Positions 1 to 13,563 of a stretch of DNA of 64,000 nt are shown piece by piece (the first letter of the stretch is position 1; each line of letters begins with the position of its first letter). Under the pieces are notes generated by a model. It did no database searches, was not told the DNA's origin, and saw nothing but the letters and a program-made list of their open reading frames with translations. The stretch spans positions 8,055,338-8,119,337 of the forward strand of contig NC_088302.1 in assembly GCF_032854445.1 (NCBI RefSeq), read 5' to 3'. The DNA is from Liolophura sinensis (taxonomy: Eukaryota; Mollusca; Polyplacophora; Chitonida; Chitonidae). Made by a program: the position numbers and the translations under genes.

Positions 1-3000
1 CACTGTTTATAATGCTCTAATGGTAATTATAAAACATGAATAAACATGTAAACAGGGTTCAAATATCAGCAATTTTTTAAATATTCATAATCATGGCAGC
101 CCAAATTAAGATGACTCAAATTCTGTCTTTTCTTGAAAATAGGCCTATGTGATTCAATATAACTTCTTAATTCCTTGTTTTTTAACTCAAAATGAGACAC
201 AGTTCAACTTCAGTTTTCTCAACCACAGGTTTCCTGATTCAAACATGGTTTTCATTAATTCCTTCTTTTCCCCCCACATTATGGTAGAAGAGAATGTGAC
301 TTGCAGAAGCTGAATTTGGCCCTGGTATAATTTGGGTAACTACAACTTAATCTTCTCCAACCCCCTCCACAGCTGCCTTAACCCAATAAAAACATTCCCT
401 GCTAAACAACAACTGGTCCTCAGACCATCTTCAAAAAATACTGCCACCTACAAAAGCTAATCAAATTTGCAGATATTGTGCCGAACAAATGCTTGTGTCA
501 AGAGGCTTGACCTAGATTGATCGAGGATCCTCTGAGATCAGTGTACCTCCGAAGATTAGAATACCTCCGTCAGAGCCTGCGGGCACACATGGACGGCCGT
601 CAGTGGGACAGCTGACCCACCTGAGACTGACCAGCCACTCTGTCTGTTAACACAAACTGGAAAAAACAACCGGATGGATCCAAAATGTTATTGAATCAAG
701 TCTTCATGTGGTCTAATATCTAAAACCTGGCTCAACAACCTTAAGGTGGCTTCTTGTCAATGCGGATTATCACTCCCAGGAGGAGCTGGGCGTTAGTTCA
801 TCTGCACTGGAAACCTCTACATTTTCCACGATAGAATTAGCAGAACTGGGAAAAGCTACCATATCAACTCTTCTTCTATAACAAGTCTAGCAAACGATTC
901 TCTGAACCGAATTTTAAATTTCCCAGCCATTTAACCTCTTCAAAACCTTTCAAGCAGAAAAAATTTAACTAAGTACTGAACAATTAAAAAAAAGAAAATA
1001 AGCATCTACCTTAAACCCTCGACATATCTGGCCAGTTAAGTATATACAATTTGAGAACATAATTCGTGAGATTCTGAAGAATAAAATGCATTGCTCCAGT
1101 ACCCATATGCATTTGCATGTGAACTTATATTAAAAACAATGTGATGTCCAGATCAGACAACATGCTTACAGACACTATTTTCAGTGTTCGACTCCAGGCA
1201 TTGAAGATTTAGGGCATGCAGCGTTAAGCGGGCAGATTTCTCACCTTAGTTTGCTTTGTTATTTTGTAGTGTCTTGACTGTAGCACTTTTTTTTCCCAGA
1301 TCTCCATGCAGACCAACAGGTGAGTCATACAGAAACCATGTGTCCTCACCAATTCACCAAGGACAGCATAATAATAGCAACCTGATTTTTACAACCGGAT
1401 GACCTGGTTAGACCAGGAAGTGCGTGTGGCATTTTGTCACAGAAATACCCCCAAATTCTCAAAATCTTCAGCCATTACATGTAATTAGGTCCATCATTTC
1501 TTGCTAAATTTAAACCCGGTATCTCCAGGAATGCATTAACGGATGCCGACCACCTCAAAATGTTACAATCATTTTGCACAGTCATGCTGCTATCTGTTTT
1601 TACTGTACTATTATAGACCAACACTGTGATGAACCACTGTAGCCTCTTTCTATTAGGTGATGGACTTCAAATCTTATTCAAACCATTGCTTTGTCTACAG
1701 TTATAGCAAACAATCATGATGGCAGTGTTTCACCAGTTTAAGTTCTCAACAGCTTCCAATGTGTATAGGTAAAACATATAGACAAAGAAAAGAAGTTTTA
1801 AAAAATAAAAAATAATTTTTAGCCATGCAAGTCCATGTACATTCAAAAATTATGAATGAAACTACACATGATTTCCTTAATAAATCATAATTATGATGCA
1901 CTCTTTTAACCTTTTTAGTGATTCAAAATGGCAATTATACACTGCTCACATCTAAAAAGGTTAAGGATTTCTGGCATAAAGCATAATTAATTCCACAAAC
2001 TGGCAGACAGACAGAAAGATGAGCAGATTCATTTCCACAGTGTATGTTTGCTGTTTATTTACCAGAGCTGGTGGTGTCACAGGGTGATCCCCTTTATCAC
2101 TGGCCAATATACAATATGCAACATGACCCTCTACCACTTACAAACACTCAAGTATAGGCCCAAACAAAGACAGGGATTTGCTAAATATATACCTCAGGAA
2201 TCTCATGCTGGCAAAGCAAATATTGACTTATAAAGCACAAAAAAATATCCACAAGGCAAAAATGTGACCCTCTCCATGACAAGTAGCCCAGGCATATTTT
2301 CAAACCTGTACCTCAAACTAAAATCAAAGGATTTGATTTCCTACAGAAATTGTCCACAATTTCTTCAGGGGTAAAAAGAAGCAAAAGGTGGACAGCCAGT
2401 TTTAAAAAACAAGGGATTCGGCATCAACATTTGCCTGACATAAACACTATGCATATTTCCACTCACTACTGTTTATGAACACAACAAAGTATATAGAGGC
2501 TGTAGAGGCATACCCTATCCCTTTCTGTTTGTAACAGAAACCATCAAGTTTGAAAATCAGATGTGCAATCACCTGTTTTGCTTTCAAGACTTTAAAGTAT
2601 ATTAATATATACTCAAGTTAAATTAAATTTTATTCACATATTATGTTTCTAAAATAAGAGCTGGAACTATTTAGAATTAATTTCAGGCCTATCAGCAAAA
2701 TGATCTGTGACCCTTCTGTAGAGACCCTCTTCCCATTCTTTCATCAGTATGCCAAAGTAACTGTTCTCATAATAAAATACCAGGAGTGTTCCAACTGCAT
2801 GTACACAACTTGTGAATGCAGACATGTTTCTATTCAGGAGAAGTGTTGAATGTGGCCCACAGTTAACGTAGTCACAATGTATTTATAGAGAAGAGGCATG
2901 GAAAAATATTTCACATTTCTATTATATCTAGATGCCCATAAGACATACAATATATTCTGATGATACAAGACAATTGCCTAGACAGACAGTATTTAAGTTA

Positions 3001-3119
3001 TAAGGACTGTGATCAAATAGACATACAGGTTCTAGTTAGAGTTGAACATTGTAGTCAGTTAGACATGCTCTGCTTATATGAATTACACAAACTATCAACT
3101 CATAACTCTGCATCAGTGT
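1..3119. other. No recognisable gene
   Basis: AT-rich single-copy-looking sequence on both strands with no open frame resembling a known protein and no obvious repeat array. It could be intron of the STARD5-like gene whose first exon lies at 16758-16850 on the minus strand, or intergenic; the sequence does not decide. Confidence 0.5.
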
Positions 3120-4625
3120 TAAGGAGTGTGTGGAGGCCAGTTGGTGGTTATGTACGTGTTGGAGGCCGGTTGGTGGTTACGTAGGTGTTGGAGGCGTGTA
3201 GGTGGTTACGTAGGTGTTGGAGGCAGGTTGCTCGTTAGGTAGGTGGTGGAGGCGTGTAGCTGGTTATGTAGTTGGTGGAGGCAGGTTTGTGGTTAAGTAG
3301 GTGGTGGAGGCAGGTTGATGTTTATGTAGGAAGTGGGGGCGGGTTGGTAGTTACGAAGAAGGTGGGGTCGGGTTTGTGGTTATTTAGGTAGTGGAGGTGG
3401 GTTGGTGGTTACATAGCTGGTGGAGGCAGGTTGGTGGTTACGCAGATGGTGGGGGCGGGTTTGGTGGTTGCATAGGTGGTGGAGGTGTGTCGGTGGTTAC
3501 GTAGGTGTTGGAGGCGGGTTGATGGTTACGTAGGTGGTGGAGGCGGGTTGGTGGTTACATAGGATGTGGAGGCGTGTAGGTGATTACGTAGGCTGTGGAG
3601 GCGCGTTGGTAATTACATAGGTGGTGGGAGGGGTTGGTGGTTACCTAGGTGGTGGGGGCAGGTTGGTGGTTACATAGGTAGTGGAGGCGGGTTGGTGGTT
3701 ATGTAGGTGGTGGAGGCGGGTTGGTGGTTACATAGGTGGTGGAGGCAGGTTAGTGGTTACATAGGTAGTGGAGGTGGGTTGGTGGTTGCATAGGTGGTGG
3801 AGGCGGATTGGTGGTTACGTAGGTGGTGGGAGGGGTTGGTGGTTACCTAGGTGGTGGAGGCGGGTTGGTGGTTACATAGGATGTGGAGGCGTGTAGGTGA
3901 TTATGTAGGCGGTGGAGGTGCGTTGGTAATTACATAGGTGGTGGGAGCGGTTGGTGGTTACCTAGATGGTGGGGGCAGGTTGGTGGTTACATAGGTAGTG
4001 GAGGCGGGTTGGTGGTTACGTAGGTGGTGGAGGCAGGTTAGTGGTTACATAGGTAGTGGAGGTGGGTTGGTGGTTGCATAGGTGGTGGAGGCGGATTGGT
4101 GGTTACGTAGGTGGTGGGAGGGGTTGGTGGTTACCTAGGTGGTGGAGGCGGGTTGGTGGTTACATAGGATGTGGAGGCGTGTAGGTGATTATGTAGGCGG
4201 TGGAGGTGCGTTGGTAATTACATAGGTGGTGGGAGGGGTTGGTGGTTACCTAGGTGGTGGGGGCAGGTTGGTGGTTACATAGGTAGTGGAGGCGGGTTGG
4301 TGGTTACGTAGGTGGTGGAGGCGGGTTGGTGGTTACATAGGTGGGGGAGGCAGGTTAGTGGTTACATAGGTAGTGGAGGTGGGTTGGTGGTTACATAGGT
4401 GGTGGAGGCGGATTGGTGGTTACGTAGGTGGTGGGAGGGGTTGGTGGTTACCTAGGTGGTGGAGGCGGGTTGGTGGTTACAAAGGAAGTGGAGGTGTGGT
4501 TGGTGGTTACCTAGGTGGTGGAGGCGGGTTGGTGGTTACCTAGGTGGTGGAGGTGGCTTGGTAGTTATGTAGGTGGTGGAGGTGGATTGCTGGTTACATG
4601 GGTGGTGGAGGCAGGTTAGTGGCCA
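3120..4625. repeat. Minisatellite with higher-order structure (about 30-bp unit)
   Basis: About 1.5 kb of G/T-rich tandem repeats with a core unit like GGTTGGTGGTTACGTAGGTG followed by GTGGAGGCG, roughly 50 copies. Variant monomers recur in the same order: the variant containing ACATAGGATGTGGAGG followed by a GTAGGTGATTA variant appears near 3557, 3873 and 4161. Blocks of about ten monomers (290-315 bp) have therefore been amplified as a unit. The G strand is the plus strand throughout. Confidence 0.9.
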
Positions 4626-5424
4626 CATCATTTTTATGGTGGATGACAGAGAATGCACAGACTGCTTACTGCATCCAATTTCCTAATAACAATGGAAGGA
4701 AATCCTTGGAAATACCATGTTCAAAAATGAAGTTGTGTCTCAGATGACCTCACAACTGAAATTCAAAAACCTTCCTGAGATCACTCATGGGCAAACTACA
4801 AGAGCACGTAAAATTCAAAGCCAAGGAGAAAAACTGTGCGTTGTTAAGGGTTATCCACACAAACAATGTAAGCTCTCACATAGTCTTATGCCGTAATCTC
4901 TAAATTCCTGAGAACAATGGGAACATTTCTAGACGCACTCAAATGAGAAAGGAATGGGTGTTCAATGTATATTTTCATTATGTAGGCTTGGGTACTCCTG
5001 TCTTTTTCTTCTAATCATGTGATACATGCACTTCCTGTTTGCTCAGCATAACTTAATGCTCCTCTTTTCTCTTGACCGGATCTTAAGGGATTACTATTAC
5101 TGTAATTACACACCAACAGCTAAAACATCGGTACACCAGTCAAATAAATCCACTCCTAACCCTCATTCCTGAAGCATTTTCTGTTTAAATCAATGCTCAT
5201 CTGCATTAATTTTTATTTCAGAGACTCCAAGCGTGCAAGTTGTTCAACATTGTATTAAGAGGCAAGCCTTGTATTTTACCGATAACTTTTGTTGGAAGTT
5301 TGTCATATAGCCATTTAGATGAAATTTACATGAAGATTTAAGCCTGGTTTCAACTTAATACTTACTTAGCTCCTCAATGTTTTACCCCTGGAGTAGGACT
5401 CAGAAAGAATCATGGCATGCTTAC
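4626..5424. other. No recognisable gene
   Basis: Unique AT-rich spacer between two minisatellites; no feature seen. Confidence 0.5.
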
Positions 5425-6305
5425 TGTAAGCCTGGAGGTATATATACATGGTGTGTAGGGATCCTGAACTGTCAGTAGTACTGTAAGCCTGGAGGTATAT
5501 ATACATGGTGTGTAGGAATCCTGAACTGTCAACAGTACTGTAAGCCTGGAGGTATATATACATGGTGTGTAGGGATCCTGAACTGTCAACAGTACTGTAA
5601 GCCGGGAGGTATATATACATGGTGTGTAGGGATTCTGAACTGTCAGTAGTACTGTAAGCCTGGAGGTATATATACATGGTGTGTAGGAATCCTGAACTGT
5701 CAACAGTATTGTAAGCCGGGAGGTATATATACATGGTGTGTAGGGATCCTGAACTGTCAGTAGTATTGTAAGCCGGGAGGTATATATACATGGTGTGTAG
5801 GAATCCTGAACTGTCAACAGTATTGTAAGCCTGGAGGTATATATACATGGTGTGTAGGGATCCTGAACTGTCAGCAGTATTGTAAGCCTGGAGGTATATA
5901 TACATGATGTGTAGAGATCCTGAACTGTCAGTGGTACTGTAAGCCGGGAGGTATATATACATGGTGTGTAGGGATCCTGAACTGTCAGTAGTATTGTAAG
6001 CCGGAAGGTATATATACATGGTGTGTAGGAATCCTGAACTCTCAGTGGTATTGTAAGCCTGGAGGTATATATACATGGTGTGTAGGGATCCTGAACTGTC
6101 AGCAGTATTGTAAGCCGGGAGGTATATATACATGGTGTGTAAGAATCCTGAACTGTCAGTAGTACTGTAAGCCGGGAGGTATATATATGTGGTGTGTAGG
6201 GATGCTGAACTGTCAGTAGTATTGTAAGCTGGGATTGTAAGCCTGAAGGTATATATACATGGTGTGTGGGAACTCTTAAGTGTCACTAGTATTGTAAGCC
6301 TAGTG
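5425..6305. repeat. 57-bp minisatellite, about 15 copies
   Basis: Tandem array of a 57-bp unit containing TATATATACATGGTGTGTAG and CCTGAACTGTCAG. Because 57 is a multiple of three, the minus strand stays open for 326 codons (6346 to 5366), read as a 19-residue repeat (core DSSGSLHTMYIYLPAY), and a second minus frame is open for 135 codons. No homology to a known protein is recognised and the openness follows from the period, so I annotate a repeat and not a gene. Confidence 0.9.
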
Positions 6306-8535
6306 CACATAACAACACATGTTATAAATGCAATCAAGCACACCAAAAGTTTCCTTTTAGGCCTTCAGAATGTTCTGGCCAAACTCAATGCCTCTTCCTT
6401 CCTAGGCTTTGTCATTTCAATGACTATATCATGGAACTGTCTTGATAAGCCATGCATCATTACTGGTCTAATCGCCTGACTGATTCTCATGATATGGCTA
6501 CATACTATGCATGTCGACTTTGGGTGCTCCTATAGACAGAATTCTCAATGCAAAAAGAATTATTAACATTTGAAGCTTTTTCTGGACATACAGGTATGTA
6601 AGTGCTGTGAACACACAGACATGCTTCATACATGCTTCCCACATGCTTTATACAAGAAGTACACAATTTCAACAAAACTAAGATACCTATCTTAATAATG
6701 ATGATTCAATGCATGTCAGACAATGAGATTAGTGTTGAATATCACTTATTATTAGCCCACATCACTCCTTAAGCTGACTACATTTAAGTATATTGCAAGA
6801 TATGTGGTTAGAATGTCCTTGCATGCTATTTTGAGAAAAATTACCAGAAACAAATATGTCAGAATGTATATGTAACTTTCAGTTCCAGGATATATTCCCA
6901 AGCTGTCAAAACTATTATCTCAGGCTATCTGACAGAATATTCCTTGTGTCAAAAACTGTGACAATGTCTCCTATTGCAACATGAAATCGTATCAGTCATT
7001 AATTACAGAAGTGGCATTTTCATGTCAAAAACAACTTATTACAGACACCCAAATTAGAATGATTTAATAATAATCGATCATACCATCATTACAATGCTTC
7101 TTTGTGCCTAGAAATGATCAAAGCGTTAATCTAATAAAATTTATTAATGCACAACGTATGTTTCTTTCCCAAATGTGACACACACATACATGCATGCACA
7201 CTATATCAGTGGATGGTAAGTCTTCAAAGAATTAACATTAGACTGTTTTAACAGCCATACAAGCATCTGCGATCGTTAGTTGTCTCTGCTGGCTAATGCC
7301 TCACAAGAAGAAAGAGTAAGGGGAATCTACAAAATTCCCTGTCCAAGGCTGGGTTCGAACCCACACCTAATATGAAAGGCAGTCAATCACATTATATCGA
7401 CACCTGTTGACAGACAATCACGTTACATGGACACCAGGGTGATCACCATATTACTAGAGACCAGGAACTGCTTTAATTGCAAATCACATCATTCTGACAT
7501 GGAGAGAGACTGAATCACATTCAGCAAACATCGATCAGCACTGAAAATCACATTATACGGATTCTGCACGATCCAAAATAACTGCAACAGCATTCCATAA
7601 ATATAGAATGCCACATACATGATGTAGACGAACAAACAATAAGAGAAATTCCCTGAAGTACTCTCTGGTATAGTCTTTAAACTCGCAGGGGAATGGTGAT
7701 TGATTTATGCGGCAGATTCAAATTTCCATGGTAGATAAACTATGAAGTATCAATCAGGATGTATAAATTTCCTTGAGGGATTGGTCAGTAGAAAACATAC
7801 CCACTTGAATTTATATACCGTATCCGTATTCAGACAGCTACCCTTCTAATAGTGTTTCCGGAATTGAACAACTCCCTTGTGTGACTGACAACAAGTAATG
7901 TGTTATGTTTAACATCCATCAAGTCAAAATAATCTTTGTATGCGAAACACATGTGGAACAATAACACATCATAAATCCCACCATCAGAATGTACTACAGT
8001 CAAACTTTTCAGTAGGCAACTTCCTTACACGCATTAGTAGCAGATAATTTTGTAAGCATTTCCGACAGTTCTTTTGTTATTCATCACAGCCACTTTGTTC
8101 TTTTTTCCCTTGTTAATAAGCTCTAATAACTCCCTCATTAAAAAGGAATAGGATATCTGTTATCATTCTGACTAAAAAAAGTATGCAAAAAAAAAGGTGT
8201 GTTTTTTTAGCAAAAGTTAATCTGCGTCACAGAAACATTGAGACAGGTACGTTAGTTCTAATGAGATAATCATATCATATATATATATGCCTTTGTCAGA
8301 GCCAATTAACTCACTAGTCACAATATGATGAATAACACAGCTTCTCGGGGTTTAATTGGCTGAAGATGTTATTTACAGGGTTTGCTTCAGAACTTGATCC
8401 ACAGACTTCTTTATTAGTTTGTCAGTCACAGAAAAATCTGCAACGATTTAGGACTAGATGTATATATATATATATATATACTGGTCTTTGGATACATACT
8501 GGATGTTTACTGAAAACATACACGTTCTCAGAATA
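6306..8535. other. No gene; one tRNA-like box B fragment
   Basis: No exon recognised. Near 7350 the motif GGGTTCGAACCC resembles an RNA polymerase III box B and probably belongs to an old SINE fragment (about 7270-7440). Short (TA)n tracts occur at 8277-8289. Confidence 0.4.
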
Positions 8536-8748
8536 ATTCTTATTTTTAAAACAGGTATTAGAAGTGTTAAAAGCTAAAAATTACATTTCTCGTCTGGCTT
8601 CTTCAGAAAAGTAAAGATATGGATGTATGTTATTCATTAGATGTATTAACAATGTGTGAAAAGAGACACTGTGTATTCCTGTAACAATGATTTGTTTATT
8701 GGCTAAAAAGAGCAGAGCCGATCCGGTGTCTCAAAAATTTTAAGAACC
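8536..8748. mobile_element. Degenerate MITE, TIR family C
   Basis: Shares internal blocks (AAAGTAAAGATATGGATG, a CATTAGATG block, GGCTAAAAAGAGCAGA, TGTCTCAAAAATT) in the same order with better copies at 13388-13563 and 19147-19373. Most diverged of the three. A (TA)n tract lies just before it at 8461-8480. Confidence 0.6.
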
Positions 8749-9127
8749 ATGATGTAGATTATTTCTGAAGATTACGATAACTGACCAAAGGTCAAAGCTA
8801 GGTCAGGACTATCTTATTCTTGTTTAAAGAGGCATGTCAGTGGGCAGGGTGTTAAAGGATTTTGTCTTTGAGTAATTACATGTGTAATTGAAAAATAGAC
8901 ATTTGCTTGCTGCTTGTCAAAAATGATGGCTTGTTTAATAACATGTAAAAATAACATTGTCTCATTTGATACTTCTTTATTTTGGCCAATCACACATCAC
9001 TACAGTTCTCATCTTCCTGGACATTTAAAGTCTGTTTGTTTCCTGTTTTTGCTCATATCAGTTATGCACCAAAATTACATACACTGATTTATAATTATAT
9101 TTCATTGTGTAAAAATTAAGTGCATTA

Positions 9128-9505
9128 AGACTTATCATGCTGATGTCGTAACCATATGTTATGACCTTGAGCCAATCATGCTGATGTCGTAACCATATGA
9201 TATGACCTTGAGCCAATCATGTTGATGTCGTAACCATATGTTATGACCTTGAGCCAATCATGCTGATGTCATAACCATACATTCTGACCTTGAGCCAATC
9301 ATGCTGATGTTGTAACCATACGTTATGACCTTGAGCCAATCATGCTGATGTCATAACCATACGTTCTGACCTTGAGCCAATCATGCTGATGTCGTAACCA
9401 TACGTTATGACCTTGAGCCAATCATGCTTATGTCGTAACCATATGTTATAACCTTGAGCCAATCATACTGATGTCATAGCCATATATATTATAACCTTGA
9501 GTCAA
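9128..9505. repeat. 41-bp tandem array, about 9 copies
   Basis: Unit of exactly 41 bp containing CATGCTGATGTCGTAACCAT and TATGACCTTGAGCCAAT. Seven copies keep TGACCTTGA, beginning at 9162, 9203, 9244, 9285, 9326, 9367 and 9408; the last two copies are altered. TGACCTTGA is the reverse complement of TCAAGGTCA, the extended half-site of NR5A/ERR-type nuclear receptors. Confidence 0.9.
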
Positions 9506-12060
9506 TCATGTGAAAATTGCTGAGATTATGCGAGGTTATGTGACTGCCTGCGCTATGGTGCAATTAGTCCATTGACATGAGTTGGTGTGACCATTGCACA
9601 CTTCAACAATCCTACACAAACACACCCACTGATACCCCAACGCCCTCAAACAACCCTCCTGAATAGGTGTAAGATAGGCCAGCCCCTATCAAATAAATCA
9701 TGACAAGTCTATACACGCGGACTAGCGTTGTTAAAAAAGACGACAGGACAGGTGCCTGGCGCACGAGTATACCTGTACTTGTTACCATGGGGCGTAAACT
9801 ACCTAATTGGAATAGAAAATAAAGCCGATGTGACCTTTAAGGGGCCTTGTCTTCGTGAAAGTAGGATAACACATTTAAGGACGCCAGTGACAATCTGTAA
9901 TCACGCAGGTGTCGAAAAACGTCTCAATTGAAATAAAACTCCACGAATTGCTAATTGCCACCATCATCATGTGTAAGTGGGTAAAGACACGGGATAGCAT
10001 GAGTAGGCCTTATTAGTGACAAGATCAAGCAATCTCAAGTCTTCTTATGAGAAACAAGCTAGGTAACAATAACTATGTACATGTCTACTCACATCTATAT
10101 AGTGAATCTGCTATGAGTAACTCTCAGTCTACAGACCTGTACCATCCAACTTTTACAAGGCAGCTCACTACTCCATATAAGAACTAGATGAGTTTTGGTT
10201 ATAATGATGTTGTTTAATTGGTATCTAATCTTAAGGTACTGCATGTCATTAAGATTTCTTTTATGTCACCAATTACCTGAATCAGTAGCCTTCTGATGTA
10301 TGAGTAAATTATGAATATGTGATTATACTGATGCCAGCAGCTAGACTGGGCGTTTCTCACCAATATCTCTACAGCAGCATTTACCTGTGTTTACATATTA
10401 CATGTACATTCAGCTTACTGCCTATGTAACATTTATACAATCAACAAACAGTCACCAAAATGCATAGCTTCGCTGAAACTGATAACAAAAGATAGGGTAT
10501 TTACTCATACAGTAAAATATATGCATGAAAATTTAAAGAACGGTAAATGAAAACAAATAAAAAATGCCCATCTAAATGAAGAAACAAAATATTGCCTTTT
10601 ACTAGAATCTTGTTACTTTTCCCAGTAAACAGATTAAAATGTTGGATAAACACAAAAACAAAAATCCTCAAAACACAATAAATTGATTTTTGGGACATTT
10701 TGTCAAAACATTAAAAAAGGGTGTATGAAAATGATTTTTAAAAACTATAAAGATAGAAAAAAATCTGTAAGTATTGGAAGTGTATGCTCTTAAATCTAAG
10801 TCTGTTATAAGCATGCAGAATGTAGATGTAAATTTGTACATGTGAATACTAAAAAGTACAAACTTTACAATAACAGTGTGTCATGTTCTTAAAGGGGCCC
10901 TACTATAACAGACTAATATACTGGTTGAACTGCAGTATAAACCCAACTTCCTTGATTTATTATCACCTTCCGCAAAAACTGCAACATTTTCAATCTATAC
11001 CACATACTGTTAAAACTTTCAAATAAAGAAAATCAATATTTGGTCAAAGTTATATTCCTAAACTGTAGTACAATTAAACAGCTTTCATTCTTGCAGGAGA
11101 GCTCCTTTGGCTGGAGAGGTACCTCTAGAGCCTCGTTGTCTATAGCTTATCACTTCTCAACCTTTTCCCTATACATAGGTGTTATCAGTCTTCACCCCCT
11201 GCTCCAAGTACAACTTGTCTCCCAGCAAGAGAAACATTCTCAAGATATCACTTACAATTTGTTTAAAGTAGCACAAAAGAAATCACCGCAAAAGACTGTA
11301 TTGGGTATCAAAACACTAAAGATGTTACAACTGTATACTTTCCAGTACACTGTATTAGTCATCCCCTGGCACATCATACTGGTACATTTTTCTTATTCGC
11401 ATGTATGTATTTAGCTATACATATGAACATATGTTAACACATTTGTGTGTGACAAGTTGTAGTAGCCTTTATGGGCTACATTATATTTCACCTGAATTGT
11501 TCTTTTTTTACCATCTGCCCTTAGGAAATTGTGTGACACCTATTAAATTTAAAATTAAACAATGGCCTTTTTTGGCTAAATATAAATAATCTTGTATACC
11601 TTAAGTGCCTAATTTATTTAAGACAGGTGTTAATGCAGTTTTTAACAGAGCCTCTCTGTGCTTAGCAAGTAATTCAACAAAGGATTTACAGATGTACCGC
11701 TAGGCCTGGTCCTTTAAAGACTTCAAAATTTGGTCAACTAATTCTATTTCATTCTGTGGAGATTATTTTAAACAGAAAAATAGAACAATTTACCAGAAAT
11801 TGTTTTTTTTTTTCTTTTATGCTTTTTATTTGGCTGCTTGGATGATGTGAAAACATTGCTATATGCCAAAAAAAAAAAAATTTTGTAAAATGTAATCCAG
11901 GTTTACAGATTCAGGAAAACTTTTGATGACATAAGCAAATACCCGCAAGCAAACGTGTGAATATTTTGGATAAAATACACTGATTTACCTACTCTAAATC
12001 ACCTACAATTTTGCCCCCAAAAAATGAATTTTCACACGCAAATAAATGCAAAAAAATATC
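9506..12060. other. No recognisable gene
   Basis: Unique AT-rich DNA on both strands. Several short open frames have no protein-like composition. No repeat array seen. Confidence 0.5.
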
Positions 12061-12095
12061 ATTCTACTGGGAAACTTACAATTTCCCAGTAGAAT
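12061..12095. repeat. Short perfect inverted repeat
   Basis: ATTCTACTGGGAAA (12061-12074) and its reverse complement (12082-12095) are separated by 7 bases. The stem is 14 bp, too short for a microRNA precursor. Confidence 0.8.
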
Positions 12096-12284
12096 ATCAT
12101 CCCATGTTCCAGGTAAACGTCAAAACATCTTTCTACAATCAATAGATCTCTCAAAATCAGGAAAAAAGAGCCAGTCACTCATGGATGCAAATTATAGTCA
12201 TTTAGGGTATATAGTGTATTCGTAAAATAACACCATGGGTAACAATGAGACACTTTAGGACTCTGCTTTTGTGGATAATTTTAA

Positions 12285-12850
12285 AGGAGAAGAAAATTCA
12301 AATATCAAACAAATGCCATGTATGTATTTCCTCGCAGGTGCATGCCATAAAAAAAATTCTAATATGTACCTCAACTTGATAAATTATTAATAAAGTCAGC
12401 GTCAAAATCCATTGTGGACGACTCCATTTTGCCTGAGAGCTAGTCCTGATATCGTGTGTGTTAGGAGGAGAATTGCTGTCGGAAACCGCCGAAGTGCAGT
12501 TCGTACATTTCCGGTGGAACTCTTCCTCCAGAAGGTAGCGAACAGTACAGTTCGTTTTTCGATTGACGATCGGGAAACCGGAATGTTGGACGTAGGTTCC
12601 GAGTTTACATGAACAAGCCGGCAGTTTTAACGAGTCTCATTGGCTGAGAGGCAACACACTCCCTGCATAAATTACAGGGTGTTACAGATGGAGGACGCAA
12701 TGGACTCAGCGATTTATGCCAGCTTTGCCGTTTTCATGCTTTACGTGTATGGCGAGGAAAAATCGCAAAATTATGCCGCAGGCACCACCAGATAGAAAAA
12801 AATGTGCTCTTTTCAGCCTATAGTGTCATTGTTTTAAGTTTTCTTCTCTT
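12285..12850. mobile_element. MITE-like element with TTAA flanks
   Basis: Terminal inverted repeats AGGAGAAGAAAATTCAAA (left) and AAGAGAAGAAAACTTAAA (right, read inward) are each flanked directly by TTAA (12281-12284 and 12851-12854). TTAA target duplications are typical of piggyBac- and Kolobok-type DNA transposons. The 566-bp interior is more GC- and CpG-rich than its surroundings and has no transposase, so this is a non-autonomous copy. Confidence 0.7.
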
Positions 12851-13387
12851 TTAATATTCAGTAGTACAGAAATATACGTAGGCTGGGAAAATCCATACAA
12901 AATTCCTTGAGGTATACACTGAGGTATGTCTTCAGCTTGCCATACAGGATATTATATTATATTTCTGGGACTTATCATAAATCAGATTAATCTGAAACCT
13001 AACAAAGCCAATAGGGACAAAACCCAGGATATGGTGGTTCAAGTGTTGGCCTGATGAGGTCAGTGAGGGTCAACAGGATAATCATCGCCTGTCGTCAAAT
13101 TTGTTCTGAAACCATACAGATATTATGTTCTAACATGGTAATAACCCCAAATCTTCTTATCCCACATAATCCTGTTTTACAGCTTAATGGCAATTAATAT
13201 GAAATAAATTGTACTTTGTTGCCAGAAGATTGTGTATTAGATACACTCTAGATAAACAGTACTGGTACTTATTTAACAGCCTCCAAAATCACAAGCTTCA
13301 CTCTTAATCAATACAGAAGTCAAATCTGTGTCAAGGGTTTTGGTATGGCCTGGTGGTGACATCTTGTAAAAGCACACAAGTACCATA

Positions 13388-13563
13388 ATTCTTCTAATGT
13401 TCGGGATAGATGTAAGTAGTGTTCAAAGAAGAATACTACATTTCTTTACCCACCTTTTGGAAAAGTAAAGATATGAGTATGTTGTTCATTGGATGGTCTA
13501 GCCATGTGAGACAAAAGAAAATCAATATTCCCGACCAGGTGTCCCATAAATTAGAAGATATAG
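13388..13563. mobile_element. MITE, TIR family C
   Basis: Begins with ATTCTTCTAATGTTCGGGAT and ends with CCATAAATTAGAAGATA, an imperfect terminal inverted repeat. Internally it is collinear with the copy at 19147-19373 (ACATTTCTTTACC, TTTTGGAAAAGTAAAGATAT, CATTGGATGGTCTA, AGAAAATCAATATTC, CCAGGTGTCCC). Non-coding. Confidence 0.7.

Noticed and set aside
5366-6346. 326-codon minus-strand open frame as a protein gene
   Set aside because: It is the 57-bp array read through; no start context, domain or splice support. Kept as a repeat.
12061-12095. microRNA precursor
   Set aside because: The hairpin stem is only 14 bp with a 7-base loop.
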